DNA of 64,000 nt from [Pseudopropionibacterium] massiliense (GCF_900607225.1 NZ_LR027842.1:1780396-1844395), one strand, 5' to 3'. Shown: positions 27,636-36,330, counted from the first letter of the stretch. The notes: generated by a model not told the origin, from the letters alone. Numbers and translations: made by a program.

Positions 27636-28907
27636 GTGAACCTCCGCATCCTGTCCGTAACGCATGACCTCCACGGTCTGACCGAGGTCCAGCGCGTATC
27701 TCAACATACGGACACTCTGTCCGCTTCATTGAGGAGCACCGCCGGTGTCGAGGGCCTGGTCACCCTGGCGACCTGCAACCGGCTCGAGTTCATGATCGAC
27801 TCCCCGAAGGTACCCGAATCCCACCTGCGCCTGAGGCTGGCCCGCGAACTCGACTCCCAGCCCGACTGGGTCGTGCACGAGGGCGAGGACGCCCTCACCC
27901 ACCTGTTCCGGGTCGCCTCCGGGCTGGAGTCGATGGTGGTCGGCGAGCGGGAGATCACGGGGCAGCTGCGCCGCGCCCTGAAGGCCGCACAGGCCTCCGG
28001 TGACGCATCCGGCACCCTGACCAGCGTCATCAACGCCGCCCTGCACACCTCCCGGCGGGTGAGCGCCGAGACCCGGCTGCAGGAGTCGGGACGTTCGGTG
28101 GTCAGCGTCGGCCTCGACATGACCGGAATCACGGACTGGGAGAACCAGCGGGTGTTGCTGGTGGGCACCGGTTCCTACGCGGGCGCCGTCGTCGCGGCAC
28201 TGCGGCAACGCGGGGCCGGAACCATTTTCGTCCACTCCTCGTCCGGGAGGGCGATCGGATTCGCCGAGCGGCACGCCATCACCCCCGCTCTGGACCTCGA
28301 TTCGGCCCTGGGCAGGGCCACGCTGGTGGTCACCTGCCGCGGCTCGGCCACCCCCGTGGTGACCACCGCCAACCTCAAGGACGCCACCCCCACCGTGCTG
28401 CTCGACCTGTCATTGCAGCCGGACGTGGATCCAGCCGTGGCCTCCCTCCCGGGGATCACCCTCCTCGACCTGACCGCGATCCAGGCCGCCATCTCCCCCA
28501 CCTGGGCCGCCGACTCCGCCCACGCCGAACGGATCGTCGCCGAAGGGGTGCACGAAATCTCCGATCGCCTGGCCTCCCGCGCCGCGGACCCCGCGGTCGC
28601 CTCGCTGCGAGCCGCGATGCTGCGGATCGTCGACGAGGAGGTGGCGCGGCTCCCGCAGGGCCGCGCGCTGACCGTCGAGGACTGTGCCCTGGCGCTGCGG
28701 CATCTGACCACGAAGCTGCTTCACACCCCCTCGATACGAGCACGCGACGCTGCGGCCGAGGGCAGAATCGCCGACTACCTGGCGGCCATGGAGGAGCTCT
28801 ACGGCATCGAGATCCAACCCGATTTCGACGTTCAGAGCCATCGTCGCTGCCCGGTGACGGGGCTCAGTTTCGCCGACCTCGCCACCGAACCCACGGAGAT
28901 CAGATGA
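27636..28907 (+). CDS. hemA: Glutamyl-tRNA reductase
   Basis: HemA reduces glutamyl-tRNA(Glu) to glutamate-1-semialdehyde with NADPH and is the entry point of the pathway. The 423-residue chain has the N-terminal catalytic domain with the nucleophilic Cys in LATCNRLE and the GLESMVVGEREI block. It then has the nucleotide site VLLVGTGSYAGAV and a C-terminal helical dimerisation region. The family's usual Gly-x-Gly-x-x-x is slightly altered here (GTGSYAG). Translation starts at a GTG with GGAG upstream. The 3' end overlaps hemH by four bases. Confidence 0.96.
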   Translation: MNLRILSVTHDLHGLTEVQRVSQHTDTLSASLRSTAGVEGLVTLATCNRLEFMIDSPKVPESHLRLRLARELDSQPDWVVHEGEDALTHLFRVASGLESMVVGEREITGQLRRALKAAQASGDASGTLTSVINAALHTSRRVSAETRLQESGRSVVSVGLDMTGITDWENQRVLLVGTGSYAGAVVAALRQRGAGTIFVHSSSGRAIGFAERHAITPALDLDSALGRATLVVTCRGSATPVVTTANLKDATPTVLLDLSLQPDVDPAVASLPGITLLDLTAIQAAISPTWAADSAHAERIVAEGVHEISDRLASRAADPAVASLRAAMLRIVDEEVARLPQGRALTVEDCALALRHLTTKLLHTPSIRARDAAAEGRIADYLAAMEELYGIEIQPDFDVQSHRRCPVTGLSFADLATEPTEIR

Positions 28908-29983
28908 GTGACGCCCTGAGCCCGTATTCGGCCGTGCTGCTGGCCTCCTACGGGGGTCCGCGCCAACCGGAGGACGTGTTGCCCTTCATGCGCAACGCCA
29001 CTGCGGGACGGGGGGTGCCGGACGAACGCCTGCTGGAGGTCTCCCAGCATTACCAGCTCTTCGGTGGTCGCTCCCCCATCAACGAGCAGAACGAGGCGCT
29101 CCGCGACGCCCTCGTGGCGGAGTTGAAAAGTCGAGGCTGTCCCCGTCCCGTCGTGATCGGGAACCGCAACTGGACCCCTTTCTTCGCCGAGACCGTCTCT
29201 GCCCTGCATCGTGACCGTCACGACAGGGTGGTGGCGTTGACCACCGCCGCGTATTCCTGCTATTCCGCCTGTCGTCAGTACCGGGAGGACCTGGCCGCCG
29301 TCATGGAACAGGTATCCGGCGTGGTCATCGACAAGGTCGGCCCCTATTCGGAGCGCGACGGTTTCGTCTCGGCCAACGTGGACGCCCTGGTCGCATCTGT
29401 ACAGGCGCTGCGGTCCCGGATCGGCGACGGGGTGATGAAGGTGTTGTTCGTCACCCATTCCATTCCCGTCGCCATGAATGCCGCTTCCGCCGACGGCACC
29501 CCCGCTGCCCGCTACGACGCCCAGCACATCAGGGTGGCCGCCCGGGTGGCCGAGGCCGCCGAGGCCCACCTGGGTGAGCGTCTCGACTGGGAGCTGGTCT
29601 ACTGTTCCCGTTCGGGCAGCCCGCGCGTCGCTTGGCTCGAACCCGACGTCAACGACCGCCTGGCCGAGCTGACGGGCGTCGCCGGCGTGGTCGCCGCCCC
29701 GATCGGTTTCATCAGCGACCACATGGAGGTTGCCTACGACCTGGACACCCAGGCCCGCGAATCAGCGGCAGCGGCCGGTTTCGACTACGAACGCGCCGCC
29801 ACCGCCGGCATCCACCCGGACTTCATCGCCACCCTGGCCGATCTTCTTCTCGAGCAGGCCGCCGTGGCGCGGGGCGAACTCGCCCCACCCGACCATCCCT
29901 GCCTCACGGAGCCGGCGAGTTGCTGCCTCCCCCATCCGCAGAAGGAGCAAACCCATGTCCCATCCGCATCACACGCACGCTGA
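28904..29983 (+). CDS. hemH: Coproporphyrin III ferrochelatase
   Basis: The protein inserts iron into coproporphyrin III. Signs of the family are LLASYGGPRQPEDVLPFMRN at the start and the catalytic His in LFVTHSIP. The PIGFISDHMEVAYDLD block carries the conserved Asp-His-x-Glu. Clustered cysteines near the C-terminus (HPCLTEPASCCLP), together with an upstream YCSRSG, fit the [2Fe-2S] site seen in many actinobacterial ferrochelatases. The length of 359 residues is normal. Its ATG overlaps the hemA stop and its end overlaps hemQ by 29 bases. Confidence 0.95.
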   Translation: MSDALSPYSAVLLASYGGPRQPEDVLPFMRNATAGRGVPDERLLEVSQHYQLFGGRSPINEQNEALRDALVAELKSRGCPRPVVIGNRNWTPFFAETVSALHRDRHDRVVALTTAAYSCYSACRQYREDLAAVMEQVSGVVIDKVGPYSERDGFVSANVDALVASVQALRSRIGDGVMKVLFVTHSIPVAMNAASADGTPAARYDAQHIRVAARVAEAAEAHLGERLDWELVYCSRSGSPRVAWLEPDVNDRLAELTGVAGVVAAPIGFISDHMEVAYDLDTQARESAAAAGFDYERAATAGIHPDFIATLADLLLEQAAVARGELAPPDHPCLTEPASCCLPHPQKEQTHVPSASHAR

Positions 29984-30668
29984 TCCCCGCGACCATCTGA
30001 TTCCGGCCGAGGAGGTCAACGCCACCCCGCACTACGTGATGTATTCGGTGTTCCGCACCGTGGGTCCGCTGCGCGATCCCGACACCGCGGCCGCGGAGAA
30101 GGCGGTTCTCGCCACCGGGGTGAACATCCGCGGCTGGTACGACATCGGTGGTTTCCGCGCCGACGCTGACCTGATGCTGTGGACCTTGGCCAACGACCCT
30201 CACCAGCTGCAGGCGGCCTACCACGCGCTGCGCGGCTCCGGGCTGGGCCGGGACCTGGAGCCGGTGTGGTCCTGCATCGGTGTGCACCGGCCCGCCGAGT
30301 TCAACCGCGGCCACACCCCGGCCTGTTTCTCCGGTGTCGCCCCCCGCCCGTGGGCGTGCGTCTACCCGTTCGTGCGCAGCTACGAGTGGTACTACATGGA
30401 TGAGGAGCGCCGCTCCAAGATGCTGGCCGCCCACGGCCGCATGGGCCGCGAGTACCCCGACGTGCCGGGTTCCACCACCTCGGCCTTCGCGCTGAACGAC
30501 TACGAGTGGCTGCTGGCCTTCGAGGCCGACGAGCTGCATCGCCTCACCGACGCGATGCGGCACCAGCGTGGGGCCGAGGCCCGGCTGCACGTGCGCGAGG
30601 AGATCCCGTTCTTCACCGGTCCCCGAGTCACCCTTGAGGAGTGGACCTCCCGCCAGCCCCGCGCATGA
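29955..30668 (+). CDS. hemQ: Coproheme decarboxylase (HemQ/ChdC)
   Basis: HemQ carries out the last step of the coproporphyrin-dependent pathway, decarboxylating coproheme to haem b with hydrogen peroxide. The 237-residue protein belongs to the chlorite-dismutase-like family. It shows the MYSVFRTVG strand, the RGWYDIGGFRADADLMLW block, the YPFVRSYEWYYMD segment with the catalytic tyrosine, and HGRMGREYPDV. The N-terminus is His-rich (MSHPHHTH). The ATG at 29955 has GAAGGAG upstream and lies inside the end of hemH, a sign of coupled translation. A strong hairpin follows. Confidence 0.96.
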   Translation: MSHPHHTHADPRDHLIPAEEVNATPHYVMYSVFRTVGPLRDPDTAAAEKAVLATGVNIRGWYDIGGFRADADLMLWTLANDPHQLQAAYHALRGSGLGRDLEPVWSCIGVHRPAEFNRGHTPACFSGVAPRPWACVYPFVRSYEWYYMDEERRSKMLAAHGRMGREYPDVPGSTTSAFALNDYEWLLAFEADELHRLTDAMRHQRGAEARLHVREEIPFFTGPRVTLEEWTSRQPRA

Positions 30669-30705
30669 GGGGTCTGAGATTTCTCGGGGCTGCTTGAACC
30701 GACAC

Positions 30706-30748
30706 GACGCATGGGGTGGGACATCTGAGATGTCCCACCCCATGCGTC
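30706..30748. terminator. Perfect 20-bp inverted repeat between convergent genes
   Basis: GACGCATGGGGTGGGACATC is followed by TGA and its exact reverse complement. This gives a 20-bp stem with a 3-nt loop between hemQ and the convergent HemC/HemD-like gene. There is no long T tract, but the position suits a bidirectional terminator. Such perfection over 40 bases is more than most terminators need. Confidence 0.75.
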
Positions 30749-30764
30749 TGGAATCACCGAGGTC

Positions 30765-32390
30765 CTACCCCTCGATGACCTCGCGGAGAAGCCTCAACAC
30801 CTCGGTGGCGGAGTAGTTCTCGGTGGCTCCTGCGACCTTGATCCCGGCCCGTTCCAGCACCTTGGTGGCGGAGTCGCCGACGGCGAACACCAGCACTTCG
30901 GGGTGCCAGCCGAGCAGACGGCCCACGGCTATCGCGTTCGAACCCGAGGTGACGATCACCGCGTCGAAAGCGCCCTCCTCCCACATCTCGCGGATGTCGG
31001 TGGGTGCCTCCCGCAGCAGCTGCATGGTGTAGACGGGAATCAGCTGGGCCTTCCAGCCCTTCGCGTGGAGCCCGGAGATGAATCCCGGCGCGAGCAGGGC
31101 CGATCCGGGCACCAGGACCGTTCCCGTCCCGTCGCCCGTGGGCCAGATGTCGAGAAGCGCCGGAACACCGGCCGCCCCCTCGGGCACCAGATCGACGTGG
31201 TAGCCCATCTCACGCAGCGCATCCGCCGTTCCGACACCGACGGCGGCGATCTTCGCCTCCTTCGGGAGCCGCCAGCCGAGGTCCCGGATGCTCTCGACGG
31301 CACGCACCGAGGTGAACGCCACCCAGTCCGCACCCTCCAGCGTGGAGCTGACCGCCAGCACCTCGCGGCGCTGCAACGCCACGGAGGTGACGTCCAGGCC
31401 GTGTTCACGCAGCCCGCGGGCGATCCGTCCCTCCTCGCGGGGAACGAGGATCCTGGCCTTGGCGAGTTCGGTGACCCGGTGGCCGCTCTCCGCCTCGGGT
31501 TCGGTTTCGTTCTGCGCCTGGTTGCGTCCGAGTTCCTCGGCCCCCTTGGAACGCAGATAGGCGGCGGCGCGGCGGGCGGTGCGCACGGCGTGGTACTCGG
31601 AGGTGGGCATACCCATCTGCACCATCAGCCCCTTGGAGCCGTCCTTCGGCAGGACCGCGACGATCAGCGACAGCACCCCGTCCCGTCTGGCCTTCGCGGC
31701 CACCGAGACCGCTTCGCTGACGTCGAGGGCGGCATAGGCGGCCCGTTCGGCCATGACACAGACGCGGGTGTCGGGATGGTCGAGTTCCTGGAGAATACCG
31801 ATGAGTTCCTCGTCCTCGCTGCGGCATTCGAGACCGGTGGCCCCCAGCCCGGCGTCCGGGAGGATGTCGTCGAGGTATTCGGTGACGAGGTCGAGGCGCC
31901 CCACGGCCTCGAAGTCGGCCGCCCCAGCCACCACGCCGTCGATCTCACCGGTGCGCACCTTCTCCAGGAACTCGAGGAGCTGCCCGGGGGTGCGTTTGAC
32001 GAACGTGAGCCCGGGGTTGACGCCCAGCAGCTGCGAGCGACGCAGAGCGGAGCGGGTCGCGATCACCGACCCCTCGGGGAGCTGTTCCAGGGTCAGGCCG
32101 TCGCGAGCCACCAGCGCGTCACGCTGATCGCCGCGTTTCAGGATGGCCGCGAAGGTCAGTCCCGGCATCTGCTGTTTGGGGATGCGATGCATGCGGTGCA
32201 CCACCAGGTCGAAATCACCACGCATCAGCCCGAGACGCAGTTGCCCCACCGTCTCGGAGTCACCGGCGGCGGGGATGTGCACCACATCCACGTCGTGTCC
32301 CATCTCTCGTAGAGTGGCGGCCACGGCCTGCGAGCGGGCGACATCCACCACGGAGTTCTTCGTGCCAAGACTGATCTTCAACTCGTCCAT
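30765..32390 (-). CDS. HemC-HemD fusion paralogue with a catalytically inactive-looking HemC half
   Basis: The 541-residue protein has the same two-domain layout as the hemCD gene at 23.7 kb. In the HemC half the block matching HSxKDxP reads HRMHRIP (His68/Arg69 instead of Lys-Asp). The cofactor cysteine position is Glu226 (ALDVSEAVSVAA), the N-terminal Arg is Lys11, and the RGN arginine motif is KRTPGQ. The HemD half keeps the family pattern (VAFTSVRAVESI, VIVTSGSNAIAV). It therefore cannot make hydroxymethylbilane by the known mechanism. It could be a uroporphyrinogen-III synthase carrying a sensor domain, or a regulator. ATG at 32390 was chosen; its ribosome site is poor. Convergent with hemQ. 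Confidence 0.85.
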   Translation of the reverse strand: MDELKISLGTKNSVVDVARSQAVAATLREMGHDVDVVHIPAAGDSETVGQLRLGLMRGDFDLVVHRMHRIPKQQMPGLTFAAILKRGDQRDALVARDGLTLEQLPEGSVIATRSALRRSQLLGVNPGLTFVKRTPGQLLEFLEKVRTGEIDGVVAGAADFEAVGRLDLVTEYLDDILPDAGLGATGLECRSEDEELIGILQELDHPDTRVCVMAERAAYAALDVSEAVSVAAKARRDGVLSLIVAVLPKDGSKGLMVQMGMPTSEYHAVRTARRAAAYLRSKGAEELGRNQAQNETEPEAESGHRVTELAKARILVPREEGRIARGLREHGLDVTSVALQRREVLAVSSTLEGADWVAFTSVRAVESIRDLGWRLPKEAKIAAVGVGTADALREMGYHVDLVPEGAAGVPALLDIWPTGDGTGTVLVPGSALLAPGFISGLHAKGWKAQLIPVYTMQLLREAPTDIREMWEEGAFDAVIVTSGSNAIAVGRLLGWHPEVLVFAVGDSATKVLERAGIKVAGATENYSATEVLRLLREVIEG

Positions 32391-32462
32391 CCTCACTGAA
32401 CAACGCCTACGGCTGGTCAATCGTCGGGCCCAGCCTATCGATCCGCGAGGGAGAATTTGCCG

Positions 32463-33206
32463 TCAGGATGGATCCTCGCGGTTCATCCACTCCTCCACCC
32501 TCGGTCCGACCTCCTCCACCCCGGGGTCCGGGAGCAGGGCTCCCCGCCGGAATGCGCGCCCGAAACCGGTGGGCAGGAACAACGGAACCGGAAGAACTCC
32601 CTCGGGCCCGGGGGTTGACCGCACCAGCTCCCAGAGGGTCATCTCCTCGGGACCCGAGGCCTCGACGAGGTCCCCGGCCCGTTTCCCCGAGGCCGTCTCG
32701 GCAAGCACCCGGGCCGCCGCTTCGAGGGCGATCGGCTTGATGCGCATCCCGGGCACGAACCCCAGTGGCCCCAGCCGGTTGCGTTGCAGGACCTGGGCTC
32801 CGAACTCGAACCACTGGGTGGTGCGCACGATCGTCAGGGCCGGGCTGAACCGCCTGGCCGTCTCCTCCTGGGCCTTCTTGCCCGCGAAGTACCCGTACCC
32901 CTGGACCTCCGGCCGGTCGGTGTTGACGATCGACAGGAGGACGTGACGCGCACCTGCCCGAGCCGCGGCGTACGCCACCGATCGCGCGGACCGTTCGAAG
33001 AACTCGACACAGGGTTTGCGCCCGGTGGCGACGATGTTCGTCGCCTCGATCACCACATCCGCTTCGAGCGGCGGCAGCGAATCCGCAGTCACGTCGAACC
33101 CGGTGGAACGCGAGACCTGCCGCGCCCGGATCCCCTCGGTCTCGCAGGCGCGCTGGATCGCGGCCCCCGAGGCCCCGCCTCCGACTATCACCGCATGCAT
33201 GTGCAT
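32463..33206 (-). CDS. NmrA-like atypical short-chain dehydrogenase (NAD(P)-binding)
   Basis: The protein starts with a Rossmann glycine motif (AVIVGGGASGAAIQRA) and continues with VVIEATNI and HVLLSIVNTD. A YGYFAGKKAQEE segment follows, where Tyr and Lys sit in the spacing of an SDR active site. The rest, including FVPGMRIKPIALEAAARVL, fits NmrA/SDR_a5 proteins that sense or use NAD(P). The 247-residue length is normal. The substrate is unknown. The gene is divergent from a TetR regulator, with a palindromic operator in the 59-bp gap, so the regulator very probably controls it. Confidence 0.8.
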   Translation of the reverse strand: MHMHAVIVGGGASGAAIQRACETEGIRARQVSRSTGFDVTADSLPPLEADVVIEATNIVATGRKPCVEFFERSARSVAYAAARAGARHVLLSIVNTDRPEVQGYGYFAGKKAQEETARRFSPALTIVRTTQWFEFGAQVLQRNRLGPLGFVPGMRIKPIALEAAARVLAETASGKRAGDLVEASGPEEMTLWELVRSTPGPEGVLPVPLFLPTGFGRAFRRGALLPDPGVEEVGPRVEEWMNREDPS

Positions 33207-33215
33207 CTCCCATCC

Positions 33216-33248
33216 CTCTACGAACGTAGAGACTATATGATCGTAGAG
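33216..33248. promoter_or_regulatory. Palindromic operator between NmrA-like and TetR genes
   Basis: CTCTACGAACGTAGAG (33216-33231) is a perfect 16-bp palindrome. A third half-site, CGTAGAG, recurs at 33242-33248 and overlaps the TetR ribosome-site region. The pattern is typical of a TetR dimer site placed to repress both divergent genes. Confidence 0.75.
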
Positions 33249-33265
33249 GATACATGGGAGGGTGG

Positions 33266-33838
33266 ATGGACCGACGACAACGGATCGCGAATGCGGGAAT
33301 CGCCCTGATAGCGCGCGGCGGCACCCACCGCCTGACCCACCGCGCGGTGGACGCCGAGGCCGGGCTCCCCAACGGCTCGACCTCGTATTACGCGCGTTCC
33401 CGCCGCGACCTGATCCGTCTGGTGATGGAGCAGCTCTCCGCGGAGTCGCAGGCCGACCTGACCGACATCGAGGTGCCCGGGGAGCTGACGGTCCGGCAGG
33501 CCACCGATCTGGTGGGAAGGCTGGCCGAACGGCTCATCCTGAACGGCGACGCGCAGGCGGCGCGGTTCGCCCTGATGTTCGAGGTCCGCGACGACGACGA
33601 ACTGCGCCGCGAACTCACCGTCGACGCCCCGGTGCGCCGCAGCTTCGACGAGAAGGCCATCGAGCTGCTGCGCGCCCTCGGCGCGGCTGATCCGGAGGGG
33701 ACCGCCCCGGAGTTCGTCGCCCTAGTCGACGCGGTCCTGATGTATCGGGCCGTGGACGCGGCCCCCATCGATCCGACTGGCGTGGTCGAGACCTATCTGA
33801 CGGGGTTGGTCAGGCGAACGCCGATGGCAGACCGATGA
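33266..33838 (+). CDS. TetR-family transcriptional regulator
   Basis: The N-terminal ~50 residues form the TetR DNA-binding domain (RRQRIANAGIALIARGGTHRLTHRAVDAEAGLPNGSTSYYA, here cited only for its helix-turn-helix order). The Leu/Thr-rich recognition part ends in the usual SYY. The remaining ~140 residues are helical ligand-binding sequence. The ATG at 33266 has GGGAGGG just before it; the in-frame ATG at 33254 is possible. It is divergent from the NmrA-like gene and probably represses it and itself through the palindrome at 33216. The ligand is unknown. Its 3' end overlaps the convergent propeller gene by 29 bases. Confidence 0.88.
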   Translation: MDRRQRIANAGIALIARGGTHRLTHRAVDAEAGLPNGSTSYYARSRRDLIRLVMEQLSAESQADLTDIEVPGELTVRQATDLVGRLAERLILNGDAQAARFALMFEVRDDDELRRELTVDAPVRRSFDEKAIELLRALGAADPEGTAPEFVALVDAVLMYRAVDAAPIDPTGVVETYLTGLVRRTPMADR

Positions 33839-35195
33839 CGTAGCTGTTGATCTCTCCCCCACCGAAATTGGTGGCGACAATGATACGACTGAGGTCACGG
33901 GATGCGCTGGCCTGTGGCTCGAGGAAATAGGTGTCCCCCTCGACCTCTTCCCAGTTGGCGCGGATGTGTGCGACATTGAGCGCCCGCCCGCCGGGGGTGA
34001 GCTCCAGCAGCCACACCTTCCGGTACTCGGCCCGGAGGATGGGTGCCGGCATCTGGGCACGGTAACCGGCGGCGTCGCCGTAGGTGGAGATGACCGCCCA
34101 CCCGGGGGCTCCGAAGGCCTGCCCGCTGATGTGCACCGAGTATTCCTCTCCCTGCGCCGGATAGAGGGTGTGCAGGTCGTTGCGCTCACCCGTCGCGACG
34201 TCGATGGACGCGATCTGTCCCCTTCCGTAGTCGGCGACCACCAGGAGATCCTCATGGTTCGGGCCGAGGGCGAGGTCGGAGTGTTCCGACCTGTCGAGGA
34301 GTTGACGCGACTGCGTGAAGTCGGTGCTGTAGGCGACGGTTCCGCCCTCCCCGGCCAGCCAGGACGGCACCACGTATGTGCCGCTCGGCGCCGTTGAGAT
34401 GTGGTCCGGGAAGGCCCCCGGGACAGGGAAGGCCGAGGCATCCAGGGTGCCGATCACGGTTTTGTTCTCGAGGTCGAGGGCAAGGAGCCCGTGACAGATG
34501 TTGCCCCGGGCGGCCGCGTCGTAGGAGGTGGCCATGAGGCCCAGGACCTTGCCGTCGGCGCTGAAGGTGCCTTCTCCTTTGGTCCAGAAGGACGTGGCCC
34601 CGGGCCACGGGGTCCGGCCCGTGAAGTCGAAGGCCTGTTCCTTGGTTCCGGTCTCCACGTCGAGCAGCCACCAGACCATGCCGCCGTTGCGTTCGGTGAA
34701 GTAGAGCCGGTTGGGTTCACCGGGATGCCAGAGGGGTTCGCAATCGCCGGCCAGGTCCGGGAGCTTGCGCAGATACCCGAAGGTGGTGGCGTCGTAGAGG
34801 TGCCAGAAACCCTTGCCATCCTGGACGAGGTAGCGGGTGTTGTCGGCGTTGAAGGCCTGCCGCCTGGAGTACTCGTGCCGCATGCGGTCGCCCTCCCCAT
34901 CGGCAACGGCGGTCGCGCGGTACAGGCGGGTTCCGTAGGCGGGGTCGATCAGGGCATCGGACAGACCGGTGGAGCGTTCCGGCCGAGGAATGGTGTTGAT
35001 CGGATCGTCCGACAGCGGGGTGAGCCGGAAGCTTGACTCGTACAGCGCATCGAAGGGATTGCTCGGACCCGCACCGGGCGGAGATGCCACCGCCGAAGTT
35101 GATGGGGAGGGATGGGAGCCGGCGACGCAGCACGCCACCAGGCCGAGGCCTCCGGTCCCGAGAAGGGCACGACGGGAAAACCGGACACAGTTCAT
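33810..35195 (-). CDS. Tat-exported beta-propeller-like protein
   Basis: The 461-residue protein begins with a twin-arginine signal (FSRRALLGTGGLGLVACC). The cysteine pair at its end may serve as a lipobox, after which a Ser/Pro-rich linker runs to about residue 45. The body is made of repeated strand-rich units (for example YLVQDGKGFWHLYDATT, RLYFTERNGGMVWWLLDVETG, LLVVADYGRGQIASIDVATG). These resemble WD40- or TolB-type propeller blades with the 'VDxATG' ends. An oligogalacturonate-lyase-like propeller is one possible relative. The ATG at 35195 follows AGGAGG. Nothing nearby reveals its target, so the function is unknown. Confidence 0.75.
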   Translation of the reverse strand: MNCVRFSRRALLGTGGLGLVACCVAGSHPSPSTSAVASPPGAGPSNPFDALYESSFRLTPLSDDPINTIPRPERSTGLSDALIDPAYGTRLYRATAVADGEGDRMRHEYSRRQAFNADNTRYLVQDGKGFWHLYDATTFGYLRKLPDLAGDCEPLWHPGEPNRLYFTERNGGMVWWLLDVETGTKEQAFDFTGRTPWPGATSFWTKGEGTFSADGKVLGLMATSYDAAARGNICHGLLALDLENKTVIGTLDASAFPVPGAFPDHISTAPSGTYVVPSWLAGEGGTVAYSTDFTQSRQLLDRSEHSDLALGPNHEDLLVVADYGRGQIASIDVATGERNDLHTLYPAQGEEYSVHISGQAFGAPGWAVISTYGDAAGYRAQMPAPILRAEYRKVWLLELTPGGRALNVAHIRANWEEVEGDTYFLEPQASASRDLSRIIVATNFGGGEINSYVIGLPSAFA

Positions 35196-35325
35196 CTGTT
35201 CCTCCTAGAACACGATTTCTCGGTCCTCCCCTTATCGCCAACTCCTGGCGCCACGATCGTGATGCTACACGTTCCTGCAACATTCAAAAAGATCTTCTCA
35301 AAAGCCGACCGGCTCTTCCCTCTGA

Positions 35326-35373
35326 AACTGATTGAGCCGGGCCGTGAGGAACGAGCGGTCCGAGTCGAAACCA
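35326..35373. repeat. Dispersed intergenic repeat copy
   Basis: This is a diverged single copy of the repeat family found in quantity at 36331-36686: TGATTGAGCCGGG at one end and GAGTCGAAACCA at the other, with a short hairpin-like centre. It lies in the 275-bp gap between the propeller gene and the aldo/keto reductase; nothing else is visible in that gap. Confidence 0.6.
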
Positions 35374-35470
35374 CCCCTGACGCTTGGTAGCCAGAACCCG
35401 GCCACGAGCCGGCTCACCACATGACGTACATCTAAAGTGGTGGGACGGTTCCACGACAGGAAGGTGCGTG

Positions 35471-36316
35471 ATGCAGACGATCACCCTCAACAATGGTGTG
35501 GAGATGCCCATGGTGGGCATGGGTGTGTTCCGGATGACCGGGGATGAGGTGCGCGCCGCGCTGCCGGTGGCTCTTGATGCCGGGTATCGGCTGATCGACA
35601 CGGCCGCCCTGTACGGCAACGAAGAGGCGGTCGGTGAGGTGATCGCGGCCTCCGGGCTGCCGCGCGACGAGCTGTTCGTCACCACCAAGGTCTGGTATCG
35701 CGACTTCGGCCGCGACGCCACGTTGCGGGCCTTCGAGAAGTCGCTGAGCAGGTTGGGGCTGGATCACGTGGACCTGTACCTGCTGCACCAGCCCTTCAAC
35801 GATTGCTACGGGGCGTGGCGGGCCCTCGAAGAGCTGTACGGGCAGGGGGTCGTCCGCGCGATCGGGGTGTCGAACTTCATGCCGGATCGCTATTTCGACT
35901 TCGTCGTCCACAACGACGTCACGCCCGCGGTCGACCAGTGCGAGGTGCATCCCCTCCATCAGCGAGGGGACCTCCACGAGCTCACCCGGCAGCACGGCAC
36001 CGTCCTCCAGGCGTGGGCGCCGCTGGCCCAAGGGAAATCGGAGATCCACGGCTCCCCGGTGCTGCGGAAGATCGCGGAGCGGCACGGGAAGTCGGTGGCT
36101 CAGGTGATGCTGCGATGGCTGGTGCAACGCGGGATCTCCTTGGTGGTCAAGAGCACCCACGAAGCCCGGCTGCGGGAAAACCTGGATGTCTTCGACTTCG
36201 AACTGACCGAGGCCGAGATGTCGGACATCGCCGCCCTGGACGAGCACAAGCCGAACGCGGGCATGACCCATCACGATCCGCGGCTGTTGGAGTACCTGCA
36301 CGACAAATACCGCTGA
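35471..36316 (+). CDS. Aldo/keto reductase
   Basis: The 281-residue NADPH-dependent reductase of the 2,5-diketo-gluconate reductase type reads MQTITLNNGVEMPMVGMGVF at the start. The catalytic set is complete: Asp and Tyr in LIDTAALYGNEEAVG, Lys in FVTTKVW, and His in LYLLHQPF. Cofactor-site blocks IGVSNF, VDQCEVHPLHQ and SLVVKSTHEARLRENL follow. The final Asp/Glu-rich helix and the C-terminal tail are present. The ATG at 35471 has GGAAGG upstream. It reduces small aldehydes or ketones, and the physiological substrate is not evident. Confidence 0.93.
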   Translation: MQTITLNNGVEMPMVGMGVFRMTGDEVRAALPVALDAGYRLIDTAALYGNEEAVGEVIAASGLPRDELFVTTKVWYRDFGRDATLRAFEKSLSRLGLDHVDLYLLHQPFNDCYGAWRALEELYGQGVVRAIGVSNFMPDRYFDFVVHNDVTPAVDQCEVHPLHQRGDLHELTRQHGTVLQAWAPLAQGKSEIHGSPVLRKIAERHGKSVAQVMLRWLVQRGISLVVKSTHEARLRENLDVFDFELTEAEMSDIAALDEHKPNAGMTHHDPRLLEYLHDKYR

Positions 36317-36330
36317 TCCCATCTACCCAA

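Noticed and set aside
35196-35470. Possible hidden gene upstream of the aldo/keto reductase
   Set aside because: Short frames only; the stretch is explained by a repeat copy and a promoter-length gap.
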